This document shows, in pieces, positions 32,216-41,131 of a DNA stretch of 49,326 nt. How positions within the stretch are numbered: the first letter of the stretch is position 1; the number at the start of each line of letters is the position of its first letter. The DNA is from Candidatus Sabulitectum sp. (GTDB lineage: Bacteria; Fermentibacterota; Fermentibacteria; Fermentibacterales; JCC-6). The translations under genes and the position numbers were made by a program. The stretch covers positions 1 to 49,326 of the forward strand of contig JAIOSV010000036.1 in assembly GCA_021107435.1 (NCBI GenBank). Direction: 5' to 3'. Under the pieces are notes generated by a model. The model saw nothing but the letters and a program-made list of their open reading frames with translations, did no database searches and was not told where the DNA came from.

Positions 32216-34153
32216 ATGATCCGTATATCGTTCCCTGACAACAGTTCAAGAGAGATATCCAAAGGAACCACAGGACGGGATGTGGCTTTATCCATCTCAA
32301 AAGGTCTTGCAAAAAAAGCTCTGGCCTTTGAGCTGGACGGGGAGCTTTTTGATCTTTCCTGTGAAATTCCGCACGGCGGAAGCATTCGCGTCATTACTGC
32401 GGACGATGAGGAATCCGTTGATATTGTGCGGCACAGCACGGCTCACCTGATGGCAGCAGCTGTTCTGGAACTGTACCCTGAGACGAAGTTCGGCATCGGT
32501 CCCACTATCGAGAACGGTTTTTACTATGACATGTTCATTCCCGGTTTTAACGGAGAAAAGGATATTGCCGCAGTTCGTTCAAGGATGAAGAGGCTTGTAA
32601 AGAAAAATATTTCCTTCGAGAGAGCTGAAATGCCATACAGTCAAGCAGTTGAGTCCTTTTCATCTCATGATGAAAGATTCAAGATGGAGCTGCTTGATGA
32701 GATTGAAGACAGGGGAGAGACAATTTCGCTGTACACCCTGGGTGATTTCACTGATCTGTGCCGGGGGCCGCATGTTCCTTCAACAAGATTTCTTTCAAAT
32801 TTTGAATTGCTCAGCGTTGCAGGTGCTTACTGGCGCGGCAGCGAAGAGAATGAAATGCTTACAAGGATATATGGAACTGCTTTTCACTCCAGAGAAGATC
32901 TTCAATCCCATCTGAACCTTCTCGAGGAAGCAAAAAAGAGGGATCATCGTAAACTTGGAGTTGAGCTTGAGCTTTTCAGCAGTAAAGGAATGGGCGGACC
33001 GGGGTTTGTTTACTGGCTGCCCAAAGGAACCATAGTCAAGGAAAGTCTTGAGAATCTCTGGAAAGATGCCCACAGGTATATGGGGTATCAACTTGTAAGC
33101 ACTCCGCATATTGCTCCGGTTGAGCTGTGGAAGACTTCAGGACACCTGGATTACTACAGAGACAACATGTATTTCACTGAAGTGGAGAACGGCGAATACG
33201 CTCTTAAACCCATGAACTGTCCAGGGCATATAATAATTTACAGAAATTCGAAAAGATCTTACAAAGAGTTACCGATGCGAATTGCTGAACTTGGTACTGT
33301 ATACCGTTATGAAAGAAGCGGTGCTATTCATGGTCTTATGAGAGTCCGGGGATTCACAGTTGATGACGGTCACATTTTCTGTACCTCTGATCAGATAATC
33401 TCTGAAATCCAGGATGTGGTAAGGTTCGCCCTCTATTTTTTGAAGATATTTAATTTCGGATATCAGATTGAGCTTTCTCTCATGGACCCTGCTGACCCGG
33501 AGCACTATGCAGGAGACCCCGCAGACTGGGCCAGGGTGGAGCCGCTGCTTGCCAAAGCTCTCGACGATATGGGAGAGGATTACAAAACGGTAACCGGGGA
33601 AGCTGCGTTCTACGGGCCCAAGATTGACATAAAGCTCAGGGATGCTCTCGGGCGTTACTGGCAGGGGCCAACTGTTCAATTTGATTTCAATATTCCAGGC
33701 AGATTCGATTTGAAATATATCGGTGCTGACGGGGCTGCACACAGGGTGTACATGGTGCATAGAGCCCTGTTGGGTTCAGTTGAGCGGTTCATCGGGAATC
33801 TTATTGAGCACTTTACAGGGAATTTTCCGGGCTGGCTCGCGCCGGTTCAGCTTGTTATCTTACCGATTACCTCCGTACAGAATGATTTTGCGGAGAGAGT
33901 ATACAAAAAAGCTGTGGATGCCGGGTTGCGATGTGAGCTTGACAACCGCAGCGAGACGATTGGCTACAGAATTCGGGAATCGGAAACCGGCAAAGTTCCA
34001 CACATGTTTATTGTCGGTGAGCGTGAAGCGGGATCCGAAACAGTGGCTGTTCGCAGACATGGCGAAGGCGATATCGGCACACTGCCAATTGATGAGGCGG
34101 TACAAGCGGTTGTTGATGCCTGCGCCAGGCCTGCGCTACCGGAACGGAGGTAA
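32216..34153 (+). CDS. thrS: Threonyl-tRNA synthetase
   Basis: 645 aa, full length. Order: N-terminal TGS domain (1-62), editing domain with HSTAHLMAAAV (HxxxH) and DLCRGPHVPST, class II catalytic core with PMNCPGHIIIYR (zinc Cys near 335), RYERSGAIHGLMRVRGFT and HRALLGSVERFIG, then the anticodon-binding domain (PVQLVILPITSVQNDFA). The start ATG has AGGAGG 9 bases upstream. Its TAA lies 6 bases before infC in the same frame. thrS-infC-rpmI-rplT is a classic conserved order. Confidence 0.97.
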   Translation: MIRISFPDNSSREISKGTTGRDVALSISKGLAKKALAFELDGELFDLSCEIPHGGSIRVITADDEESVDIVRHSTAHLMAAAVLELYPETKFGIGPTIENGFYYDMFIPGFNGEKDIAAVRSRMKRLVKKNISFERAEMPYSQAVESFSSHDERFKMELLDEIEDRGETISLYTLGDFTDLCRGPHVPSTRFLSNFELLSVAGAYWRGSEENEMLTRIYGTAFHSREDLQSHLNLLEEAKKRDHRKLGVELELFSSKGMGGPGFVYWLPKGTIVKESLENLWKDAHRYMGYQLVSTPHIAPVELWKTSGHLDYYRDNMYFTEVENGEYALKPMNCPGHIIIYRNSKRSYKELPMRIAELGTVYRYERSGAIHGLMRVRGFTVDDGHIFCTSDQIISEIQDVVRFALYFLKIFNFGYQIELSLMDPADPEHYAGDPADWARVEPLLAKALDDMGEDYKTVTGEAAFYGPKIDIKLRDALGRYWQGPTVQFDFNIPGRFDLKYIGADGAAHRVYMVHRALLGSVERFIGNLIEHFTGNFPGWLAPVQLVILPITSVQNDFAERVYKKAVDAGLRCELDNRSETIGYRIRESETGKVPHMFIVGEREAGSETVAVRRHGEGDIGTLPIDEAVQAVVDACARPALPERR

Positions 34154-34159
34154 AGGGAA

Positions 34160-34684
34160 ATCGCAAACTCCACCCGCGTTAATGGTGAGATCAGAAGTCA
34201 GAAAGTCAGACTGATTGATCAGGATGGGGAGCATGTAGGAGTAGTGGATTTTGCCAGGGCTATGGATATGGCTGGTGTGGCGAATCTTGACCTTGTTGAA
34301 ATAAGTGGAGCCAGTGATCCTCCTGTATGCAGGATTATGGATTATGGCAAGTATCGGTATCAGTTGAACCGAAAGGAAAGGGAAGCTCGCAAGAAGCAGC
34401 ATTCCGGCGGACTGAAAGAAGTAAAATTCAGACCCAATACTGATACCCACGATTACAATTTCAAGATGAAGCATGCCAGAGAATTTCTTGAGTCCAGGCA
34501 CAAAGTTAAGGCAACAGTGGTCTTTCGCGGAAGACAGATGGTTTACAAGGATCAGGGCTATGATCTGTTGAACCGTCTTTCCGATGATGTGGAAGATCTT
34601 GCTCAGATAGAGAGAGAACCGGTAATGGAGGGCAGGTTTCTTACGATGATACTTGCCCCAAAACGGGAAAAGAACACCAAGTAG
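34160..34684 (+). CDS. infC: Translation initiation factor IF-3 with an ATC start codon
   Basis: 174 aa. The protein reads xANSTRVNGEIRSQKVRLID, the standard IF-3 N-terminus, and the only start-like codon at the right place is ATC 34160, 9 bases after GGAGG (34146-34150). ATG or GTG starts exist only downstream (GTG 34244), which would remove 28 conserved residues. The linker is Lys/Arg-rich (LNRKEREARKKQ), and the C-terminal domain has VKFRPNTDTHDYNFK. IF-3 rejects non-AUG starts, so a non-AUG start gives self-repression, known for E. coli infC (AUU). Confidence 0.9.
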   Translation: MANSTRVNGEIRSQKVRLIDQDGEHVGVVDFARAMDMAGVANLDLVEISGASDPPVCRIMDYGKYRYQLNRKEREARKKQHSGGLKEVKFRPNTDTHDYNFKMKHAREFLESRHKVKATVVFRGRQMVYKDQGYDLLNRLSDDVEDLAQIEREPVMEGRFLTMILAPKREKNTK

Positions 34685-34704
34685 CAGAAGAGACGGGGAT
34701 CAAT

Positions 34705-34899
34705 ATGCCCAAGATGAAGACACACAAAGGCGCTGCAAGACGCTTTAAGAAGACGGGAACCGGTAAGATCCGTGTTAGACACAGTCATGCCGGACACATT
34801 AAAACTAAAAAGAGCAGTAAGCGGAAACGCAAATTGCGCACAGCAGGAATCGCGTCACCCTCCGATACCAGGCGCATGAGAGTTCTCCTGCCCAAGTAA
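34705..34899 (+). CDS. rpmI: Ribosomal protein bL35
   Basis: 64 aa, very basic, MPKMKTHKGAARRFKKTGTG and HAGHIKTKKSSKRKRKLR being the L35 signature. 50S subunit component. 20 bases after infC and 15 before rplT, with GAAGAGACGGGG-type purine-rich sequence before the ATG. Confidence 0.97.
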   Translation: MPKMKTHKGAARRFKKTGTGKIRVRHSHAGHIKTKKSSKRKRKLRTAGIASPSDTRRMRVLLPK

Positions 34900-34914
34900 C
34901 CACGGAGGCTGAAA

Positions 34915-35274
34915 ATGAGTAGAGTAAGGAACGCCGTTGCCAGGCATAAAAGGCACAAGAAGGTGCTTAAAGCTGCCAGAGGTAATGTTGGCGGAAGGCG
35001 GAAGCTGTATACAGTTGCCTCTGACGCGAACAAACGAGCACTTGAATATCAGTACAGGGACAGAAGGAACAAGAAGAGGAATTTCAGAGCGCTCTGGATT
35101 ACCCGTATTAATGCGGCGGCCAGAGAGCACGGGATAACTTACAGTGTTCTTATCAGCGGTCTTATTAAGGCCGAAGTTATCATTGACAGAAAGATGCTCG
35201 CAGATCTTGCTGTTAAAGATCCTGTGGCTTTCGGCAAAGTTGTCGAGGTTGCCAGAAAGGGTCTTCAAGAATAG
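34915..35274 (+). CDS. rplT: Ribosomal protein bL20
   Basis: 119 aa. MSRVRNAVARHKRHKKVLKA, then GNVGGRRKLYTVASDANKRA, then FRALWITRINAAAREHG are diagnostic. It binds 23S rRNA early in 50S assembly and in other bacteria represses its own operon through a leader; no such leader is evident in the short gaps here. CGGAGG precedes the ATG. Confidence 0.97.
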   Translation: MSRVRNAVARHKRHKKVLKAARGNVGGRRKLYTVASDANKRALEYQYRDRRNKKRNFRALWITRINAAAREHGITYSVLISGLIKAEVIIDRKMLADLAVKDPVAFGKVVEVARKGLQE

Positions 35275-35286
35275 GGAGGCTTCACG

Positions 35287-35574
35287 TTGCCCATGGCTGG
35301 CGCATCCGAAAGACTTACGGAAGCGGTTGACAGGCTGATACTTCGATACCGCTCAATGGATGAAGAGAACAGACGCCTGTCGGGCAGGGTTGATGAGCTG
35401 GAGAGCAGAATAGAGTACCAGAAGGGCAACGCTGATTCAGAGGGGTATAATCTCCTCAGGATACACTATGCCAGACTTCTGCATGAGAGACAGGAGTTGA
35501 AGCATAGACTGGAAGCTCTGCTTGGGAAACTGGAAAAGCTGAAAGATCAGCAGGGACAGAGTACTAATGACTGA
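35287..35574 (+). CDS. Small coiled-coil protein, ZapB-like
   Basis: 95 aa from TTG 35287, which has GGGAGG 7 bases upstream; the in-frame ATG 35293 is 13 bases away. Nearly all of it is a heptad-type coiled coil (LTEAVDRLILRYRSMDEEN, LSGRVDELESRIEYQ, LLHERQELKHRLEALLGKLE). Its position directly before zapA, overlapping it by 8 bases, suggests a cell-division accessory protein working with ZapA at the FtsZ ring; inferred from context. Confidence 0.72.
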   Translation: MPMAGASERLTEAVDRLILRYRSMDEENRRLSGRVDELESRIEYQKGNADSEGYNLLRIHYARLLHERQELKHRLEALLGKLEKLKDQQGQSTND

Positions 35575-35977
35575 CCGTCCGGAAAGCACCAGGGTCAACA
35601 TCTACGGGCGGGAATATTCAATAAGAGGTGAGGGCGATCCGGCTTACATTGCGGAGATCGCCCACTTTCTTGATATGCGTATGCGGCAGATGACAGAGAA
35701 TGTAGCCATGACTTCCACTGCGAAGGTGGCAATTCTCGCATCGTTGAACATTACGGATGAGCTATTTTCCAGAACCAGACAGCTTGAGGAAATGGAAGAC
35801 AGCCACCAGATGTTTTTGTCCAGCCTTGCGGACAAAATTGACGATGTACTTGCCCGGGAGGATGATTCTCCGGGGCAATCTGATCGCAAACAGCAGACAT
35901 CTGTCAAAAGTGCTACAATAATTACCCCTCCGATTTTTCAGGGTTCCAGTCCGGGCAGCAGCAAAAAGCAGTCATAG
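35567..35977 (+). CDS. zapA: Cell division protein ZapA
   Basis: 136 aa. RVNIYGREYSIRGEGDPAYI followed by AHFLDMRMRQMTENV and KVAILASLNITDELF is the ZapA pattern. Dimers or tetramers bundle FtsZ filaments. The last ~40 residues form an unusual Ser/Gln-rich disordered tail. ATG lies inside the preceding coiled-coil gene. Confidence 0.9.
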   Translation: MTDRPESTRVNIYGREYSIRGEGDPAYIAEIAHFLDMRMRQMTENVAMTSTAKVAILASLNITDELFSRTRQLEEMEDSHQMFLSSLADKIDDVLAREDDSPGQSDRKQQTSVKSATIITPPIFQGSSPGSSKKQS

Positions 35978-36060
35978 TCCTCGGAGGACAGTGCTCCGGA
36001 ATGTGCCGCGGGGTTCTGGAGATTGGACGTTGTTTCTCCGATTAATATAGATGTCGTCCT
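35977..36060 (+). other. Structured leader or small RNA between zapA and rny
   Basis: Directly at the zapA stop, GTCCT-CGG-AGGAC (35977-35989) forms a tight hairpin. CTCCGGAA (35994-36001) pairs with TTCTGGAG (36014-36021), an 8-bp stem. AGGAC (35985-35989) could instead pair with a second GTCCT at 36056-36060, enclosing the whole element. Two exclusive folds are therefore possible in front of RNase Y. 6S RNA often follows zapA in other bacteria, but this element is too short and I cannot confirm it. Confidence 0.4.
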
Positions 36061-36086
36061 GCGCCTGAAACGGAGAAAGTACGGGT

Positions 36087-37637
36087 ATGCATATAGTTAT
36101 TCCCATTGCTGTTGTCATTGCAACATTCGCGTTAGGTTTTTACCTGAACAAGATGCTGGTGGCAAAGGAGATAGGTGGGGCATCCGCCGAGGCGGATCGA
36201 ATTCTTGTTGAAGCTCGAAGAGAGATTCAAACCTTGAAGAAGGAAGCTCTTCTTGAGGGCAGGGAAAAGATTGTTGAAGAGCGTGCAGTGGAACTTGAGC
36301 GACTTCACAGAAAACAATCTGAACTGGATAAAAGAGAAAACAGTATCAACAGGCTTTCTCAGCAGTCCGATAGAACCATAGAAAATCTGAAAAGCAGGAC
36401 TGAATCGCTCTCCCAGCAGGAGACTGCGCTGGGTGAGATGGAGCAGGCTTTGTTAGCGAAGCATCAGAGAGCCAATAAACTTCTTGAGGAGCACAACACA
36501 CGACTCGAAGAGGTTGCTAAACTTTCGGCAGAAGAAGCTCGTGAGCTTCTTCTGTCCAACCTTCGCGAAGAGACTGATATGGAAGCTGCCAAACTTACCA
36601 GAAGGATACTGGATGAAGCTGAAAGAACGGCTGATGACAGGGCCAACAGCATCCTTGCCACTACAATTCAGCGATGTGCTGCTAATCATGTAGTCGAAAG
36701 TTGCATCTCAGTGGTTAATCTTACTAATGATGACATGAAGGGTCGCATCATCGGTCGCGAAGGTCGTAATATCAGAGCTTTCGAGAAAGCCACAGGAGTA
36801 GATGTTGTTATCGATGATACTCCGGAGGCTGTGGTTCTCTCTTGTTTTGATCCAGTCCGCCGGGAGATTGCCAGGTTATCGCTTGACAAACTGATTAACG
36901 ATGGCAGAATACACCCGGGACGCATTGAATCGGTTGTTGCCAAGATCCGCAGTGAGATGGAGCGTACAATCAGAAAGCTCGGTAATGAACTGGCAATGGA
37001 GGCAAGCGTAACAGGATTGCATCCTCAACTTATAAGACATCTGGGAAGATTGAGATACAGAACCAGCTACGGTCAGAATATGTATCAGCACTCCCTGGAG
37101 GTGTCACACATGTGCGGCCTTCTGGCCAGTGAACTTCGCCTTGACCCGTCTATGGCCAGAAGAGTTGGTCTTCTTCACGATATTGGAAAGGCGACAGATC
37201 ATGAACTTGAGGGATCACACGCCATAGTGGGAATGGAACTGGCCAGGAAATTCAACGAACCCAGAATAGTGTCAAACGCAATAGGCGCTCACCATGAAGA
37301 GATAGAACCGGGAAGCCTGTATGCCATACTTGTACAGGCAGCTGACGCAGTGAGCAGTGCCAGACCGGGAGCCAGGAGGGAGACACTGGAGCTTTATATC
37401 AAGCGTCTCCGCAGGCTTGAGACTATTGCGGACTCTTTTGAAGGCGTAAGGAAGTCCTATGCGATTCAGGCCGGCAGAGAGCTCAGGATAGCGGTAAGAC
37501 CTGAGACTGTTTCAGATGAAACAGCTGTTGATATGGCCAGACAGATTGCCAGAAGGATTGAAGATGAGATGGAGTATCCGGGTCAGATCAAGGTAACTGT
37601 AATAAGGGAGTTAAGAGCTTCAGAAACTGCAAGGTAG
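36087..37637 (+). CDS. rny: Ribonuclease Y
   Basis: 516 aa, the family's normal length. N-terminal membrane anchor (HIVIPIAVVIATFALGFYL), long charged coiled coil (about 30-200), KH domain with VVNLTNDDMKGRIIGREGRNIRAFEKATGVD, then the HD domain with RVGLLHDIGKATDHELEGSHA carrying the metal-binding HD pair. It starts mRNA decay by internal cuts at the membrane. ymdB follows after 5 bases, as in Bacillus. Confidence 0.96.
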   Translation: MHIVIPIAVVIATFALGFYLNKMLVAKEIGGASAEADRILVEARREIQTLKKEALLEGREKIVEERAVELERLHRKQSELDKRENSINRLSQQSDRTIENLKSRTESLSQQETALGEMEQALLAKHQRANKLLEEHNTRLEEVAKLSAEEARELLLSNLREETDMEAAKLTRRILDEAERTADDRANSILATTIQRCAANHVVESCISVVNLTNDDMKGRIIGREGRNIRAFEKATGVDVVIDDTPEAVVLSCFDPVRREIARLSLDKLINDGRIHPGRIESVVAKIRSEMERTIRKLGNELAMEASVTGLHPQLIRHLGRLRYRTSYGQNMYQHSLEVSHMCGLLASELRLDPSMARRVGLLHDIGKATDHELEGSHAIVGMELARKFNEPRIVSNAIGAHHEEIEPGSLYAILVQAADAVSSARPGARRETLELYIKRLRRLETIADSFEGVRKSYAIQAGRELRIAVRPETVSDETAVDMARQIARRIEDEMEYPGQIKVTVIRELRASETAR

Positions 37638-37642
37638 ACAGT

Positions 37643-38431
37643 ATGCGAATTCTGTTTCTCGGCGATATTGTTGGAAGGCCGGGAAGACGCACTGTGATTT
37701 CTTATCTCTCAAAGGTGCGGGACAGATATGATTTCATTGTGGCAAACGGAGAAAACGCTGCCGGGGGATTTGGAATAACCCCGAAAATAGTCCGGTTGCT
37801 TCTTGAAGCCGGGGTCGATGTAATTACCTCCGGGAATCATATATGGAAGCAGGACTCTATTATTCCTGTTCTCTCACAGGATGAATCTGTGGTTTTGCGA
37901 CCTGCAAATTATCCGAACAGCAAACCGGGTAGAGGGTGTGTTACAATAGAAGCAGCCGGTGTTTCTATTCAGGTTATAAACATGCAGGGCAAGGTCTTCA
38001 CGGATTTTTCCGGAGACTGTCCTTTCAAAACCTTAGACAGAATATTATGCAGTACAAAGGCAGATGTCAGAGTTATTGATTTTCATGCGGAAGCCACAAG
38101 CGAAAAACTTGCCCTTGCCCATTTTGTGGATGGAAGAGTTAATGTGTTTGTGGGAACACATACCCATGTTCAAACTGCTGACGAACAGCTGTTGCCCGGC
38201 GGAACTGCATATCTTACCGACCTTGGGATGTGCGGCTCCTCCAGAGGTGTGATAGGTATGGAAGTGAAATGTTCAATTGGCAGATTCCTGAGCGACAGGT
38301 ACAGCAAGCTGATGGTGGCTCAGGGCGGGGAGATGATCAACGGTCTTGATGTAACACTGGATGAAATGTTTGCTGTTTCGGAATTAAGGCGTGTATATGA
38401 GTATATCCAGACGACTGAAGAGCTCTCTTAA
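37643..38431 (+). CDS. ymdB: YmdB-family metallophosphoesterase
   Basis: 262 aa. MRILFLGDIVGRPGR, ANGENAAGGFGIT, TSGNHIWK, VIDFHAEATSEK and VGTHTHVQTAD are the metal-binding blocks of the TIGR00282 group. Bacillus YmdB hydrolyses 2',3'-cyclic mononucleotides and acts with RNase Y in RNA turnover; the rny-ymdB pair is kept here. Its 3' end contains the start of the prenyltransferase gene. Confidence 0.95.
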   Translation: MRILFLGDIVGRPGRRTVISYLSKVRDRYDFIVANGENAAGGFGITPKIVRLLLEAGVDVITSGNHIWKQDSIIPVLSQDESVVLRPANYPNSKPGRGCVTIEAAGVSIQVINMQGKVFTDFSGDCPFKTLDRILCSTKADVRVIDFHAEATSEKLALAHFVDGRVNVFVGTHTHVQTADEQLLPGGTAYLTDLGMCGSSRGVIGMEVKCSIGRFLSDRYSKLMVAQGGEMINGLDVTLDEMFAVSELRRVYEYIQTTEELS

Positions 38432-39278
38432 GGAAAGCGCAATCAGGGTGGAAGAAGCTATGAATCGGCTTCCTGTGTTCCGCGAAGAGAACGAACAGAC
38501 GCAGTACTGTTCATATTCTCTCAACGCCGGGGGTAAACGGTTGCGTCCGTTCCTTGTTCTTCAGTCCTGCGCCGCATTGGGAGAAAGCATTGAGAATGCC
38601 ATACCAGCCGCATGTTCGGTGGAAATGATTCATACATACTCCCTTATTCACGACGATCTGCCTGGAATGGATGATGATGATACAAGGAGAGGAAAACCTG
38701 CTCTGCACAGGATATGTGGTACAGAAAAGGCTGTTTTTGCCGGTGACAGGCTTTTGCTTGAAGCCTTCATAACGCTTCTTCAGACACGTCTTCCGGAATG
38801 CTCAGTAAAGGCTATGTTACACAGACTGATATCAGCGGCAGGAGCTTCTTTTCTTGTTGGAGGGCAATTCATGGATATGTACCATCCAGGTACTGTAGAT
38901 CGTGCATGGACCAGAAAAATGATTTGCGGGAAAACTTCCGCGATGATCAGGGTTTCCATGGAGTTGGGTTCGATGGCAGCCGGTCTGTCAGGCAGAGAAC
39001 TTGATTTGATTTCATCCATTGGTGATGATACTGGCTGGTTGTTTCAGCTCACCGATGATATCCTTGATGTTACCGGTACTACCAGGGAGATGGGGAAAGC
39101 TGTTTTGAAGGATGCCGGGATGGGAAAGTGGAATCCGGTGAGTGAACTGGGAGTTGCCGGGGCAAGGAAACTTGCCTCCGGAAATGCGGCTTCCATAGCG
39201 GATCGACTTGATTCCTTACCTGGTGACTGGTCTATTATCAGAGAACTTGTTGAATATCTTCCGGAAAGAAGGAAATAG
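38397..39278 (+). CDS. ispA: Polyprenyl diphosphate synthase (farnesyl/geranylgeranyl type)
   Basis: 293 aa from ATG 38397, with AAGG 7 bases upstream. Elongates DMAPP with isopentenyl diphosphate. First Asp-rich motif DDLPGMDDDDTRRG with the CLD-type extra residues, and the second Asp motif QLTDDILDVTG; GGKRLRP and HTYSLIHDD are also present. The short-chain product (C15 or C20) is likely but cannot be fixed by reading. dxs follows directly (TAGTG overlap of one base), so the early isoprenoid pathway is clustered. Confidence 0.92.
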   Translation: MSISRRLKSSLKESAIRVEEAMNRLPVFREENEQTQYCSYSLNAGGKRLRPFLVLQSCAALGESIENAIPAACSVEMIHTYSLIHDDLPGMDDDDTRRGKPALHRICGTEKAVFAGDRLLLEAFITLLQTRLPECSVKAMLHRLISAAGASFLVGGQFMDMYHPGTVDRAWTRKMICGKTSAMIRVSMELGSMAAGLSGRELDLISSIGDDTGWLFQLTDDILDVTGTTREMGKAVLKDAGMGKWNPVSELGVAGARKLASGNAASIADRLDSLPGDWSIIRELVEYLPERRK

Positions 39279-41131
39279 TGTCACAGCTTCTTGACAGAAT
39301 CCAGGATCCCGGTCAGATAGCAGAACTGTCTCTGGAAGAACGGGTTACTCTGGCTGCGGAAGTCAGGGAAAGAATCATTGGTGTTATATGCAAAACCGGA
39401 GGACATCTGGCTTCAAGTCTTGGAGTTGTTGAACTGACCATAGCTCTGCTGACTGTTTATGACCCGGGCATTGATAAAATAGTTTGGGATGTCGGCCATC
39501 AGACCTACCCGTGGAAACTTCTTACGGGTCGTCGGGAGCTTTTTCACACCATAAGGCAGACCGGAGGAATCAGTGGTTTTCCAAGGAGAATCGAGAGCAG
39601 ATTTGATGTGTTTGGAACCGGGCATTCCAGTACATCTATCAGCGCGGCTCTGGGGTTTGCCAGTGCTCGTGATCTGTCAGGTAGAAATGAAAGAATAATA
39701 GCTGTTATAGGCGATGGATCAATGACCGCCGGGCTGGCGCTTGAGGGGCTGAATAATGCCGGGTCCATACACACAGACATTACCATTATTCTCAACGACA
39801 ATGAGATGTCTATCTCGAAGAATGTCGGAGCACTCTCGAAGCATCTCAACAAACTGCTTACCGATTCCACATACAACAGGTTCAAGGACGGGGTCTGGAA
39901 GGCTCTTGGCAAGGTTCCTTCTCTGGGAGACAGAATGAGAATTGCAGCACACGAGGTGTCTTCCGCAATCAAGAAAACCATAGTAACTCCTGCCAGCATT
40001 TTTGAGGAGTTCGGAGTCAACTATTTCGGACCCATTCCAGGCCACGATCTCGCTGCGCTTACAGGGGTTATGAGTCGAGTTAAAAGAATATCAGGTCCTG
40101 TTCTGATCCATGTGATTACAAAGAAGGGCAAGGGTTACAGTCCTGCCGAATCCCAGCCTGTTTCCCATCACGGCGTAAGTGGCGCGGCTGTTAAAACACC
40201 GGGTGCTAAATTTACAAGTTCATTTTCTGAGGTACTTCTTGAAGCTGCGGAAAAGGATTCCAGAGTTGTCGCAATCACTGCTGCAATGCCTGACGGTACA
40301 GGTCTTAGTGGATTCGCGGAAAAGTATCCCGACCGGTTCTTTGATGTTGGTATAGCTGAGCAACACGCAGTTACTTTTGCCTGTGGTCTCGCTTTCGGAG
40401 GCATGAAACCGGTTGTTGCCATATACAGCAGCTTCATGCAGCGCGCATACGATCAGGTGATTCATGATGCTGCTCTGCAGGATGCTCCGGTTCTTTTCGC
40501 GCTGGACAGGGCGGGTGTAGTTGGAGCAGATGGCCCCACCCATCACGGGATCTACGATATTTCCATGTTCCTCGCAATCCCAGGGCTCAGCCTTGCCGCG
40601 CCCAGAGATTGTACTGTGCTCAAGAAACTGATTTCCAGAGAGCTGTCTGATCTTTCCGGACCAACTGGAATACGGTATCCCAGGGGGTTGGAGCCCGAGT
40701 TACGGTTTTCCTCACCTGACAGTTTGCCCCGGGGAACCGGACAGGTAGTAAGGAACGGTGAACACATCCTTTTAGTAGCAGTGGGATCCATGGTCTCCAC
40801 CGCTGCACAGGCAGCGGAGACACTGATGACTAAAGGTATAGATGTTATGGTTTTTGACCCTGTCTGGTTAAAACCCGCGCCTGTTGAAGTTATTCGGGAT
40901 CTTGCCCGCAACCGGTCTGTGATAACCCTGGAAGAAGGTACTCTCCGTGGAGGATTCGGTCAATACATTGCCTCGGTGCTTCCCGAGTGGAATATTCTCA
41001 ATCTTGGCATTCCCGATGAGTTTGTGCCCCATGGAAGTACCAGGGAGATAATAGCTGACCTGAAACTGGATTCGGCGGGAGTGGCTGAATCCATAGAAGA
41101 GTATGCCAGGATATATTGTGAAAGCAGTTAA
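39278..41131 (+). CDS. dxs: 1-deoxy-D-xylulose-5-phosphate synthase
   Basis: 617 aa. Thiamine-diphosphate transketolase-like enzyme that joins pyruvate and glyceraldehyde-3-phosphate, the first step of the MEP isoprenoid route. Motifs: GDGSMTAGLALEGLNNAG (ThDP/Mg site), VWDVGHQTYPWKLLTGR, DVGIAEQHAVTFACGLA and DRAGVVGADGPTHHG. GTG start shares a base with the ispA stop. Confidence 0.97.
   Translation: MSQLLDRIQDPGQIAELSLEERVTLAAEVRERIIGVICKTGGHLASSLGVVELTIALLTVYDPGIDKIVWDVGHQTYPWKLLTGRRELFHTIRQTGGISGFPRRIESRFDVFGTGHSSTSISAALGFASARDLSGRNERIIAVIGDGSMTAGLALEGLNNAGSIHTDITIILNDNEMSISKNVGALSKHLNKLLTDSTYNRFKDGVWKALGKVPSLGDRMRIAAHEVSSAIKKTIVTPASIFEEFGVNYFGPIPGHDLAALTGVMSRVKRISGPVLIHVITKKGKGYSPAESQPVSHHGVSGAAVKTPGAKFTSSFSEVLLEAAEKDSRVVAITAAMPDGTGLSGFAEKYPDRFFDVGIAEQHAVTFACGLAFGGMKPVVAIYSSFMQRAYDQVIHDAALQDAPVLFALDRAGVVGADGPTHHGIYDISMFLAIPGLSLAAPRDCTVLKKLISRELSDLSGPTGIRYPRGLEPELRFSSPDSLPRGTGQVVRNGEHILLVAVGSMVSTAAQAAETLMTKGIDVMVFDPVWLKPAPVEVIRDLARNRSVITLEEGTLRGGFGQYIASVLPEWNILNLGIPDEFVPHGSTREIIADLKLDSAGVAESIEEYARIYCESS

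Noticed and set aside
34684-34914. bL20 autoregulatory leader
   Set aside because: Gaps around rpmI are 15-20 bases and contain no pseudoknot-like structure.
35977-36086. 6S RNA downstream of zapA
   Set aside because: Position fits, but the gap is only about 109 bases and I could not form the long interrupted helix with a central bubble.
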